Source: Mycolicibacterium peregrinum (GTDB taxonomy: Bacteria > Actinomycetota > Actinomycetes > Mycobacteriales > Mycobacteriaceae). From it: a stretch of 64,000 nt of DNA. The notes below the pieces were generated by a model. The model saw nothing but the letters and a program-made list of their open reading frames with translations, did no database searches and was not told the DNA's origin. The stretch lies in assembly GCF_002102345.1 (NCBI RefSeq), contig NZ_LQPP01000011.1:1-64000 (forward strand). Reading direction: 5' to 3'. The position numbers were made by a program, and so were the translations under genes. Within the stretch, counting starts at the first letter, position 1; every line of letters starts with the position of its first letter. Positions 7,343-14,991 of the stretch are shown here, one piece after another.

Positions 7343-8532
7343 GGGGCGGCCCGTTCGACGGAAAGGCCGTTCTGACCGGGGCGGGTAAGTCGCAGGTCGG
7401 CCGCAGGTTGGGCCGGACGGGTCTCGACCTGACACTCGAGGCGGTACTGCGGGCCATCGAGGATGCCGGGCTCAGTGTCGACGATGTCGACGGAATCGCG
7501 AGCTACCCGGGGCCGGGGGTGCCTGACGCCGGGTTCTCCGGCGCGACTGTCCAGGAGGTCCGCAATGCCCTCGGATTGCGCTCCCGCTGGTACATGTCGG
7601 CGATGGAGACCGCGGGCCAGATCGGCCCGGTGATCGAAGCCTGCATGGCGGTCAGCCTGGGGCTCGCCAACCACGTCGTGGTGTACCGGTCGGTGTGGGA
7701 ATCCACGGCGGCTCAGCAGGCCGGCGGCGGCCGGGCATCGGTGCTCTTCGGCGGCGGCGAGTTGCCGCCGCACCTGGAATGGATGGCCCCGTTCGGCGCA
7801 CTGTCGGCGGCGAACTGGCTGGCGATGCCGGCCCAGCGTTATATGCACGACTTCGGTTTGACCCGTGAGCATCTCGGTCACATCGCGATCAACGCCCGTA
7901 CCAACGCCGGGCTCAACCCCGAGGCGGTGTACCGCGATCCGATGACGATGGAGGATTACCTCGGTGCCCGGATGATCTCCGAGCCGCTGTGCCTCTACGA
8001 CTGCGACGTGCCCTGTGACGGTGCCACCGCCGTGATCGTGTCGCGCCGCGACGCTGCGGCCGGTCTGCCGCGGCACCCGCTGACCGTGGAGTCGGTCGGT
8101 CCGGGCATGTTCGAACGCGCCACCTGGGACCAGCGCGTGGATATCACCACGATGGCCGCCCACGATTCGGCTGCGACACTGTGGGAGCACACCACTTTGA
8201 CGCCTGCCGACGTGGACATGGCCCAGCTGTATGACGGCTTCTCCTTCCTGACCGTGATGTGGCTGGAAGCGCTGGGTTTCTGCGGTCACGGCAAGGTTGG
8301 CGAGTTCTTGGCTGATGGCTCGACGATCTCTCTGGACGGACCTCTGCCGATCAACACCAGCGGCGGACAGCTCTCCGGCGGCCGGTTGCACGGCATGGGC
8401 TTCCTGCACGAGGCGTGTGTGCAGATGTGGGGAGAAGGCGGCGAGCGGCAGGCCCCCAAGACTCCCGAGGTGGTAGCGGTCGGGGTCGGCGGCGGGCCGG
8501 TGGCCGGCTCGATGTTGTTGAGCAGCAGGTAA
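7339..8532 (+). CDS. Thiolase-superfamily protein, Ltp2-like (no nucleophilic cysteine)
   Basis: A 397-residue protein of the lipid-transfer/SCP2-thiolase class. The thiolase fold is visible through AIEDAGLSVDDVDGI, LYDGFSF and the C-terminal NTSGGQLSGGRLHGMGF. At the position of the usual CASG nucleophile it reads METAGQIG, so the cysteine is replaced. In steroid catabolism, cysteine-less members (Ltp2) act as retro-aldolases with a DUF35 partner, so aldol cleavage of a beta-hydroxyacyl-CoA made by the MaoC neighbour is plausible (inference). The start at 7339 is set by the ATGA overlap with the short leader frame. A longer N-terminal extension is open but looks non-coding. Confidence 0.85.
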   Translation: MRGGPFDGKAVLTGAGKSQVGRRLGRTGLDLTLEAVLRAIEDAGLSVDDVDGIASYPGPGVPDAGFSGATVQEVRNALGLRSRWYMSAMETAGQIGPVIEACMAVSLGLANHVVVYRSVWESTAAQQAGGGRASVLFGGGELPPHLEWMAPFGALSAANWLAMPAQRYMHDFGLTREHLGHIAINARTNAGLNPEAVYRDPMTMEDYLGARMISEPLCLYDCDVPCDGATAVIVSRRDAAAGLPRHPLTVESVGPGMFERATWDQRVDITTMAAHDSAATLWEHTTLTPADVDMAQLYDGFSFLTVMWLEALGFCGHGKVGEFLADGSTISLDGPLPINTSGGQLSGGRLHGMGFLHEACVQMWGEGGERQAPKTPEVVAVGVGGGPVAGSMLLSSR

Positions 8533-8542
8533 GTCCACGTCG

Positions 8543-10087
8543 ATGGGCAGCGCCGAGGCCGCAGATATGACGCTCGGTGACATCGTCACCGACAATGCGG
8601 TGCGCTTTCCTGACGTCACGGCCTACCGGCACGGCAACGGCGCGGTCAGCCATGCGCAGTTGCGTGAGCGGGCGGTACGGCTGGTGTCGGCGATGGTCGC
8701 GGCAGGGGTTCGGCGTCAGGATCGCGTCGCGGTGCTCAGCCGCAACTGCATCGAGTTCGGTGAACTGAACGCGGCTTGCCAGCTCAGTGGAATCATCCTG
8801 GCAACCATCAACTTCCGGCTCGCCCCGCCGGAGATCCACGACGCATTGCAGCGGGTGGAACCGGCGATCGTGTTCGTCGCCGACGAGTTCCTCCCGATGA
8901 TCACCGGCCTCGTGGACGACTTGCCGTCACGGCCGCTCGTGGTGGCCATCGGCGGCGAACCCCCGCCGGGCGTCATCGGCTACGCAACCTTCCTTGACAG
9001 CGGGCGGGGTCGTCAGCTCGAGTTCGTCGCCCAGCCGGAGGACATCGCCTACCTGCTGTTCACCAGCGGCACGACCGGCGCCTCGAAATGCTGCATCCTC
9101 GGGCAGCGGGAGATGCGCGCGGTCGCGCTCACGATGAATAACGAGATGTGTTGTGGCAGTGTCGATCGTGGACTGATCACCATGCCGATGTTCCATGTCG
9201 GAGCACTCGCGATCGTCGGTGGCCTGCACGCCCGTGGGGCAACTGTGGTGCTGCAGCAGCAGTTCGACGCGGCCGATGCGGTGCGGCTGATCGCCGCCGA
9301 GCGGATCACGGTGTTGCACCTGGCTCCGGTCATGGTCCGGGCACTTATCGACGCCGTACTGGAGCCTGCGGACGTGGAATCCGTACGCACAGTGGTCTAC
9401 TCGGCAGCACCGATGACCGCGGCTATCTTGCGACGGGCGATGTCCGTGCTGCCCGCCGCAGGGTTCCTCAACCTGTACGGGCAGACCGAGGTCATCGTGT
9501 CCGGGCTGCCACGGGAACTGCATACCCCAGACGCGGAGGAGCAATTGCGTTCGGTCGGTTTCCCGTTCCCCGACACGCGGATTCGTATCGTCGACGAGAA
9601 CGGACGGGACCTGCCCACCGGGCACGCAGGGGAGATCATCGTGCGGTCGGCTTCGATGTTCCGCGGTTACTGGCAGGACCCAGCGGCAACCGCGGCAACG
9701 CTGGTCGATGGATGGTGCCATACCGGCGACGTGGGCCACGTGGACCGACGCGGGCTGTTGCACTTGGTGGACCGCAAGAAGGACGTCATCATCAGCGGCG
9801 GGGAGAACGTGTATTCACCAGAGGTCGAGGACGCGCTCGGCGCGCTCGACGGGGTAGCCGCCTGTGCGGTGATCGGTTCGCCCGACGACCGATGGGGTGA
9901 GGCGGTCTGCGCCATCGTCGTCCCGATGCCCGGAGCGTCGCCCACCCTGGAGTCGCTGCAGGACGGTGTCCGGCAGCGACTCGCCCGCTACAAGGTTCCC
10001 CGCCGGCTGGTGTTGGTCGCCGAACTGCCGGTGTTGGCCAGCGGCAAGGTGGACAAGAAGCGACTCCGCGCCCAGTTCGCGGTCTGA
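8543..10087 (+). CDS. Acyl-CoA synthetase (FadD-type AMP-binding ligase)
   Basis: Activates a carboxylic acid to its CoA thioester through an acyl-adenylate. The 514-residue length is typical. Motifs in order are LLFTSGTTGASKCCI (phosphate-binding loop, ~residue 170), LYGQTEV (adenylation motif, ~312), WCHTGDVGHVDRRG (~393), VDRKKDVIISGGENVYSPE (hinge, ~412) and the catalytic lysine region LASGKVDKKRLR near the C-terminus. It is the third gene of the MaoC/thiolase-like operon, 10 bp downstream. A second ATG at 8567 (MTLGD) is an alternative start. Confidence 0.92.
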   Translation: MGSAEAADMTLGDIVTDNAVRFPDVTAYRHGNGAVSHAQLRERAVRLVSAMVAAGVRRQDRVAVLSRNCIEFGELNAACQLSGIILATINFRLAPPEIHDALQRVEPAIVFVADEFLPMITGLVDDLPSRPLVVAIGGEPPPGVIGYATFLDSGRGRQLEFVAQPEDIAYLLFTSGTTGASKCCILGQREMRAVALTMNNEMCCGSVDRGLITMPMFHVGALAIVGGLHARGATVVLQQQFDAADAVRLIAAERITVLHLAPVMVRALIDAVLEPADVESVRTVVYSAAPMTAAILRRAMSVLPAAGFLNLYGQTEVIVSGLPRELHTPDAEEQLRSVGFPFPDTRIRIVDENGRDLPTGHAGEIIVRSASMFRGYWQDPAATAATLVDGWCHTGDVGHVDRRGLLHLVDRKKDVIISGGENVYSPEVEDALGALDGVAACAVIGSPDDRWGEAVCAIVVPMPGASPTLESLQDGVRQRLARYKVPRRLVLVAELPVLASGKVDKKRLRAQFAV

Positions 10088-10097
10088 GTTACCGGCG

Positions 10098-10121
10098 CGT
10101 GGCCGATATACCTCGGCCACG
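10098..10121. terminator. Bidirectional hairpin between convergent genes
   Basis: Arms CGTGGCCGA and TCGGCCACG (9 bp, perfect) flank a TATACC loop in the 49-bp gap between the ligase and the tandem TetR gene, which converge here. There is no U-tract, as is common in mycobacteria. Confidence 0.65.
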
Positions 10122-10136
10122 ACGGAACAGGTCAGG

Positions 10137-11501
10137 CTACATCGGCACGCCGGGCTGAGCCCAGGCCGAGCGAAGTAGGGAGCGCCGCAGCAGGGTCACG
10201 ATGAGGTCGGCAGCGCGCTCGTCGCTGTCAGGTTCGTCTGCCGTTGTCGGTTCGGTCATCCGGCCCAGCACCGCGAGGAACACTGCACCGGCTACGTCGC
10301 GGTCGATTGCGTCCGGCAATGCGATGATCTCCAGCAACGTGTTGACCGCGTGGTGGATCGCCCCGATACCATGACCTACCGCAGCGTCGGAGAGCCGTTC
10401 GGCGACGGTGCCGTCGAACCAGGCGCGGATGACGCCGCGGTAGCCGCGGTGAAAGCGGACATAACGCTGGACCCAGCTCCGGAACGCGTCGGTGTCGGCA
10501 ATCCGAGGCAGGGTAGGGGCGGACTTCTCGATCTCGGCCACGGCCTCGCGGGTGAGTTCGGCGAGGATCTTGTCCTTGGTGCTGAAATGCCGGTACAGGG
10601 TGGCGCGGCTCACATCTGCGGCGGCTGCGATGTCCTCCATGCTCACCGCGTAGTAGCCATGCTCGGCGAACAACGACGAGCTGACCAACAGGACGTCGTG
10701 CGCTACCGGCGACTGTTCGCTCGTCACCGTGGCGGGCTCAGCCGCTGTTATTTCTGTGACTTCGGTCGATGCGTCGGTCACGTCGGTGACCGTGGGCGGT
10801 GCGGACATGGCCTCGGCCGGGGTGTCGGGGAAAAGCATGAGCTGCAAGGCGACGGTCAGCGACCACGACACCACCTCGCTGGCAGGTAGCGGGAACATCG
10901 CACGGTGTTGGTAGAGATGCACCATGTGCGGGACGCGCATGAGCGTGGCCGCAGCTTCGTCGGTGCCGAGCCCCTGCAGCTGCGCTGCGTGCAGCCGGGC
11001 GGTCACGCGTCGGCGGTACTCCTCGGCGACCGGACCGGCATCGATGACAGACAACTCGGTACCGATACCCGGGTACTCGGCGAACGCCGCTGCATGGGCG
11101 TCATAAATGTCGGCCCATTCGGTGAGCCAGTCATGCAGCGCGCCGAACCCGTCCACCGTCGGGCCCAGATCGCCCAACCGTTCGCCGTGCTCGAGCACGG
11201 CCCTTCCCGCGGCCTCGCTGAGTTCGCGAAAGATCTCCTCCTTGCCGGCAAAATACTGGTAAACGGTCGCGCGGGACGAGTTCGCGGCTTTGGCGATCGC
11301 GTCCAGCGAGGTGCTGTGGAAGCCGTTGGCCAAGAATACGTCGGCCGCGCAGGCGAGTACCTGTTCGCGTTTGTGCAGACCACGCCGTCCGACCTCGGTG
11401 TTGGCGGCGGGTGCATATCCGGGACGACGGGTCTTGTCCGGCGATTTCGGCATGAGAGAAGTATCCGGGCATCGCGAAACCGGCCCGAACGCGGTCTTCA
11501 T
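10137..11501 (-). CDS. Tandem double TetR regulator (two HTH and two ligand domains in one chain)
   Basis: A 454-residue protein about twice the normal TetR length. The first DNA-binding domain is near residues 42-90 (DVFLANGFHSTSLDAIAKAA, then SSRATVYQYFAGKEEI). The second is near 265-315 (SLFAEHGYYAVSMEDIAAAA, then VSRATLYRHFSTKDKI). Each is followed by a helical effector region. A Thr/Glu/Pro-rich linker (~230-262) joins the halves. The start at 11501 is fixed by an ATGA overlap with the upstream 102-aa gene, indicating coupled translation. A covalent TetR dimer might bind asymmetric or paired operators, and two such sites occur at 11866-11902. Confidence 0.88.
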   Translation of the reverse strand: MKTAFGPVSRCPDTSLMPKSPDKTRRPGYAPAANTEVGRRGLHKREQVLACAADVFLANGFHSTSLDAIAKAANSSRATVYQYFAGKEEIFRELSEAAGRAVLEHGERLGDLGPTVDGFGALHDWLTEWADIYDAHAAAFAEYPGIGTELSVIDAGPVAEEYRRRVTARLHAAQLQGLGTDEAAATLMRVPHMVHLYQHRAMFPLPASEVVSWSLTVALQLMLFPDTPAEAMSAPPTVTDVTDASTEVTEITAAEPATVTSEQSPVAHDVLLVSSSLFAEHGYYAVSMEDIAAAADVSRATLYRHFSTKDKILAELTREAVAEIEKSAPTLPRIADTDAFRSWVQRYVRFHRGYRGVIRAWFDGTVAERLSDAAVGHGIGAIHHAVNTLLEIIALPDAIDRDVAGAVFLAVLGRMTEPTTADEPDSDERAADLIVTLLRRSLLRSAWAQPGVPM

Positions 11502-11806
11502 GGTGCAGGCGCGGGTCCGGGCAGGTTGCGCTTGGCTTTCCCGGGGTAGCCGAAGAACTTTTCGAAGTTGGCGTCGTTGATGGGCTGGGCGCTGTTCCGC
11601 TTCGCGGCAGCGCGCAGCGCGTCCAGTCGGGCGCTGGCCTTTTCCAGGTCGGCCGGGGACGCGGTCTGCCTGAGTTCCTCGAGGGTGGCTGCGGCCATCG
11701 CGATCTCGATGCGTAATCGTTCGCCTGCCTCCCCGAAGGTCAGGAGGTCGTGATCGTCCTCGTCGATTTTCTCGCGAGCGTCGGCGGCTGGGCGGGGATC
11801 GGTCAT
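11498..11806 (-). CDS. Conserved small acidic protein of unknown function, coupled to the tandem TetR
   Basis: 102 residues from the ATG at 11806 (MTDPRPAADAREKIDEDD); a longer frame to 11878 is open but poorly supported. The sequence has an acidic N-terminus with HDLLTFGEAGERLRIEIAMA, a helical and probably coiled-coil middle (EELRQTASPADLEKASARLDALRAAAKR) and a C-terminal NDANFEKFFGYPGKAKRN. There are no catalytic motifs, membrane segments or signal peptide. It overlaps the tandem TetR by ATGA, so the two are co-expressed. I recall similar proteins next to TetR genes in other mycobacteria, but know no function. Confidence 0.75.
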   Translation of the reverse strand: MTDPRPAADAREKIDEDDHDLLTFGEAGERLRIEIAMAAATLEELRQTASPADLEKASARLDALRAAAKRNSAQPINDANFEKFFGYPGKAKRNLPGPAPAP

Positions 11807-11865
11807 GTCGGGGCTCTCAATCGGTAGACGAACGTGTCCTGCATCATATAGTCTCTGAGATGAAC

Positions 11866-11882
11866 CGTCAGAAAACAAGACG
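11866..11882. promoter_or_regulatory. Candidate operator 1, CGTC-N9-GACG
   Basis: The 17-bp element begins CGTCAGAAAA and ends in GACG. It shares CAGAAAA with the second copy 20 bp away and lies between the divergent tandem-TetR operon and the amidohydrolase. Confidence 0.6.
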
Positions 11883-11885
11883 GAA

Positions 11886-11902
11886 TGTCAGAAAAGTAGA
11901 CA
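11886..11902. promoter_or_regulatory. Candidate operator 2, TGTC-N9-GACA
   Basis: Second copy in direct repeat with the first, 20 bp centre-to-centre (about two helical turns), ending 15 bp before the amidohydrolase start. It contains the TGTCAGA half-site that recurs at other promoters in this window. Confidence 0.6.
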
Positions 11903-11917
11903 AAGAAGGAGCGTGCA

Positions 11918-13117
11918 GTGCCGCTTCAAAATGACCACCAGATCGTGTCCGTCGACGACCATCTCGTTGAGCATCCGCGGGTGTGGCAGGACCGCCTGCC
12001 CCAGCGGTTCCTCGAGGCGGGGCCGCGGATTCTTGAGCTGGATGGCAAGCACCTGTGGAGCTACGACGGGCAGGTCTTCCCGACCATCGGCCTCAATGCG
12101 GTGGCGGGCAAGCCGCCGGAGGAGTGGGGGATGGACCCGGTGCGTTACGAGGACATGATCCCGGGCTGCTATGACCCGGTTGCCCGGGTCGCCGACATGG
12201 ATCTGGACGGCGTGCAGTCGGCTCTGTGTTTCCCGTCGTTCCCCGGGTTCGGCGGCGGCACGTTCTTTCGTGCTCAGGACAAGGAACTGGCGCTGTTGTG
12301 TGTGAAGGCGTGGAACGACTTCTACATCGACGAGTGGTGCGCCACCGCGCCGGAGCGCTATATCCCGCTGGCGATCCTGCCGGTGTGGGATATCGACGCG
12401 AGCGTGGCCGAGGCCGAGCGAGTGGCGGCCAAGGGCGCGCGCACGATCTCGTTCCCGGACAGCCCGGTGCCGTTGGGTCTGCCGTCGTTTCACTCGGATC
12501 ACTGGGATCGGTTGTGGCAGGTCTGCTCGGATGCGCAGATGCCGGTATCCCTGCATTTCGGGTCGGGATCCTATGTGCCAGGGTTTTCGTTCTCGTCGAT
12601 GAAGCCCGTGCCCGGCCAGATGGCCATCCCGGACGCCCCGTTCGCTGTGGCGATCACCCTGTTCTCCACCAACCTGATGTGGTCCACGGTCGATCTGTTG
12701 TTCTCGGGCAAGCTGCAGCAGTTCCCGGATCTGCAGATTTCGTTGGCCGAGGGTGGTATCGGTTGGGTGCCTTACATCCTGGAGCGCTCGGACTACGTGT
12801 GGGAACGTCACCGCTACTACCAGAACATTGATTTCGATGCCCGGCCGTCGGATTTGTTCAAGAAGCATTTCTGGGGTTGTTTCATCGATGATGAGCATGG
12901 GTTGAAGAATCGTCACGAGATCGGCATTGACCGGATCACCTTGGAGATTGACTTCCCGCACAGTGATTCGAACTGGCCCAATTCGCGCAAGCGGGCGGCT
13001 GAGGTGCTCGCCGAGGTGCCCGATGATGAGTGCTCGCTGATTGTCGAGCAGAACGCCCGCCGGATGCTCAACTTCCCGCGGGTGTCCACCGACGAACGTC
13101 AATTGGCCGGCGTCTGA
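11918..13117 (+). CDS. Amidohydrolase-2 family metal-dependent hydrolase or decarboxylase
   Basis: A 399-residue TIM-barrel protein of the ACMSD-like amidohydrolase-2 family, whose members decarboxylate or hydrolyse aromatic or dicarbonyl substrates. Putative metal ligands are the N-terminal VSVDDHLVEHP, the central PVSLHFGSGSY (His) and the C-terminal DFPHSDSNWP (Asp). The GTG start at 11918 has AAGAAGGA 7 nt upstream. The gene is monocistronic, divergent from the tandem TetR operon and preceded by two candidate operators, so it is the obvious target of that regulator. The reaction cannot be fixed from sequence. Confidence 0.85.
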   Translation: MPLQNDHQIVSVDDHLVEHPRVWQDRLPQRFLEAGPRILELDGKHLWSYDGQVFPTIGLNAVAGKPPEEWGMDPVRYEDMIPGCYDPVARVADMDLDGVQSALCFPSFPGFGGGTFFRAQDKELALLCVKAWNDFYIDEWCATAPERYIPLAILPVWDIDASVAEAERVAAKGARTISFPDSPVPLGLPSFHSDHWDRLWQVCSDAQMPVSLHFGSGSYVPGFSFSSMKPVPGQMAIPDAPFAVAITLFSTNLMWSTVDLLFSGKLQQFPDLQISLAEGGIGWVPYILERSDYVWERHRYYQNIDFDARPSDLFKKHFWGCFIDDEHGLKNRHEIGIDRITLEIDFPHSDSNWPNSRKRAAEVLAEVPDDECSLIVEQNARRMLNFPRVSTDERQLAGV

Positions 13118-13163
13118 ACCGGTTGAGGCATTCGCCGCGGACACCGGCGATGTCATGAACGTC

Positions 13164-13193
13164 ACGTGGGGCCGGGATATCTCGGCCCCACGT
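13164..13193. terminator. Strong bidirectional hairpin
   Basis: Arms ACGTGGGGCCG and CGGCCCCACGT (11 bp, perfect) have an 8-nt loop. With one bulge the stem extends outward to about 13158-13200. It lies between the convergent amidohydrolase and acyl-CoA dehydrogenase genes. Confidence 0.8.
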
Positions 13194-13243
13194 TGACGTT
13201 TGGCGGCGTCGATGGCCCGCCGGCCCGTTCGTCGCGTGAGGGT

Positions 13244-14398
13244 TTAGAGAGTTCCGCGGGAGACCAGTTGTGCCGCGATGACATTGCGCTGGATCTCGTT
13301 GGTGCCTTCACCGACGATCATCAGCGGGGCATCACGGAAGTAGCGCTCGACGTCGTATTCGGTCGAGTATCCGTAACCTCCGTGGATGCGGACTGCATCC
13401 AGCGCGATCTGCATGGCAGCCTCGGAGGCGAACAGCTTGGCCATGCCGGCTTCCATGTCGCAGCGGTCACCGCTGTCGTAGCGTTCGGCGGCATACCGGG
13501 TGAGCTGTCGGGCGGCGGTGAGTTTGGTCGCCATATCGGCCAGATAATTACCGACCGACTGGTGTTTCCAGATCGGCTGGCCGAAGCTCTCGCGTTCCTG
13601 CGCGTATTCGAGGGCGTCCTCGAGCGCTGCGGTCGCCACGCCGAGCGCCCGTGACGCGACCTGAATGCGTCCCGTCTCAAGGCCTTTCATCATCTGCGCG
13701 AACCCCTTGCCGGGCACGTCGCCGAGTATCGCCGAGGCCGGGACTCGGTAGTCGTCGAACGAGAGCTCGCAGCTCTCCACGCCCTTGTACCCGAGCTTGG
13801 GCAGGTCGCGTGACACCGTCAACCCCGGTCCGTGTTCGACCAAGACCACGGAGATGCCGCGATGGCGTGGCGACGCCTGCGGGTCCGTTTTGCACAACAA
13901 GGCGATGAGACTGGATCGGCGGGCATTGCTGATCCACGTCTTCGTGCCGTTGATGACCAGTTGGTCACCGTCGGCGCGCGCCGTAGTCGTCATCGCCTGG
14001 AGATCTGAACCGCCCCCGGGTTCGGTGAGGGCCATGGTCGCTCGAATCTCGCCGCTCGCCATGCCGGGCAGGTACTTTTGCCGTTGATCCTCGGTCCCGT
14101 ACAACGAGATCAGTTTGGCGACGACGGTGTGCCCGCCCATCGCGCCGGCCAGGCTCATCCAGCCACGGGCAAGTTCTTGTGTCACTTGCACATAGCAGGG
14201 CATCGACACGGGGGAACCGCCGTACTCCTCGGGCACGGCCAGGCCGAAGATCCCGATGCGCTTCATCTGTTCGATCCACGCATGGGGGTACTCATTGGCG
14301 TGTTCCACCTCGCGCACCGTGGGTTTCACGTCGCGGTCGATGAACATCCGCACTGTCTCGACCAACATGGTCTCTTCGTCGTTGAGCTCGGACGTCAT
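13244..14398 (-). CDS. Acyl-CoA dehydrogenase
   Basis: FAD-dependent alpha,beta-dehydrogenation of acyl-CoA; 384 residues, normal length. Signatures are MALTEPGGGSDLQAMTTTA (FAD/substrate loop, ~residue 125), INGTKTWISNA, ESFGQPIWKHQSVGNYLADM, IHGGYGYSTEYDVERYFRDA, and the C-terminal IVGEGTNEIQRNVIA, whose Glu before GT is at the usual catalytic-base position of short-chain enzymes. It stands alone on the minus strand, starts at ATG 14398 and is divergent from the ferredoxin across a 322-bp region rich in dyads. Confidence 0.92.
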   Translation of the reverse strand: MTSELNDEETMLVETVRMFIDRDVKPTVREVEHANEYPHAWIEQMKRIGIFGLAVPEEYGGSPVSMPCYVQVTQELARGWMSLAGAMGGHTVVAKLISLYGTEDQRQKYLPGMASGEIRATMALTEPGGGSDLQAMTTTARADGDQLVINGTKTWISNARRSSLIALLCKTDPQASPRHRGISVVLVEHGPGLTVSRDLPKLGYKGVESCELSFDDYRVPASAILGDVPGKGFAQMMKGLETGRIQVASRALGVATAALEDALEYAQERESFGQPIWKHQSVGNYLADMATKLTAARQLTRYAAERYDSGDRCDMEAGMAKLFASEAAMQIALDAVRIHGGYGYSTEYDVERYFRDAPLMIVGEGTNEIQRNVIAAQLVSRGTL

Positions 14399-14539
14399 TC
14401 GTAGACCTCTCCACGGGTGGGCGACCCCCCATTATTAGCGGATAGCAATGTCAGATGCAAGTAGATCCAGCCACTTTCAGGCCGCGCAGCCGTAATGGAA
14501 TATGCACTAAAACTGCGGATATCGATGGCTGGACCTACA

Positions 14540-14553
14540 TGACGATACTGTCA
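14540..14553. promoter_or_regulatory. Candidate operator TGAC-N6-GTCA
   Basis: TGACGATACTGTCA is a 14-bp dyad followed by GATTA. The same arm arrangement occurs before the hydrolase at 59883 and the ACAD at 62519. Confidence 0.55.
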
Positions 14554-14645
14554 GATTAGTCGAAGGGCGAAGCGGGTGTGGCCAGCGCTCCTGGGGCGGA
14601 CGACATGCGCCAAACCCGGTCTCCATGCGATCCCGTGAACGATAA

Positions 14646-14915
<270 letters not shown>

Positions 14916-14960
14916 CAAAGGGTTGCCAATCGGCCCTCGCCGCGTCACTATGCTTACATA

Positions 14961-14975
14961 GTTAACCAGGTGAAC
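14961..14975. promoter_or_regulatory. Candidate operator GTTAAC-CAG-GTGAAC
   Basis: A 15-bp dyad of form GTTNAC-N3-GTNAAC, 17 bp before the ATG of the fused ACAD. A near-identical 23-bp context precedes the ACAD gene at 19517. Confidence 0.7.
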
Positions 14976-14991
14976 GTAGTAGTGAGGTGTG

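Noticed and set aside
7039..8619. Long open frame on the minus strand (over 500 codons) opposite the thiolase-like gene
   Set aside because: It lies wholly antisense to a protein with clear thiolase motifs. Its product is rich in Arg/His/Gly with no domain pattern, as expected from the complementary frame of high-GC codons.
11888..13165. 425-codon antisense frame across the amidohydrolase
   Set aside because: No ribosome-binding site and low-complexity composition. The plus-strand protein has family motifs throughout.
14961..14975. KstR (cholesterol regulator) binding site
   Set aside because: The GTTNAC-N3-GTNAAC dyad differs from the AACnnGTT-centred KstR consensus, so naming KstR or a steroid regulon would go beyond the sequence.
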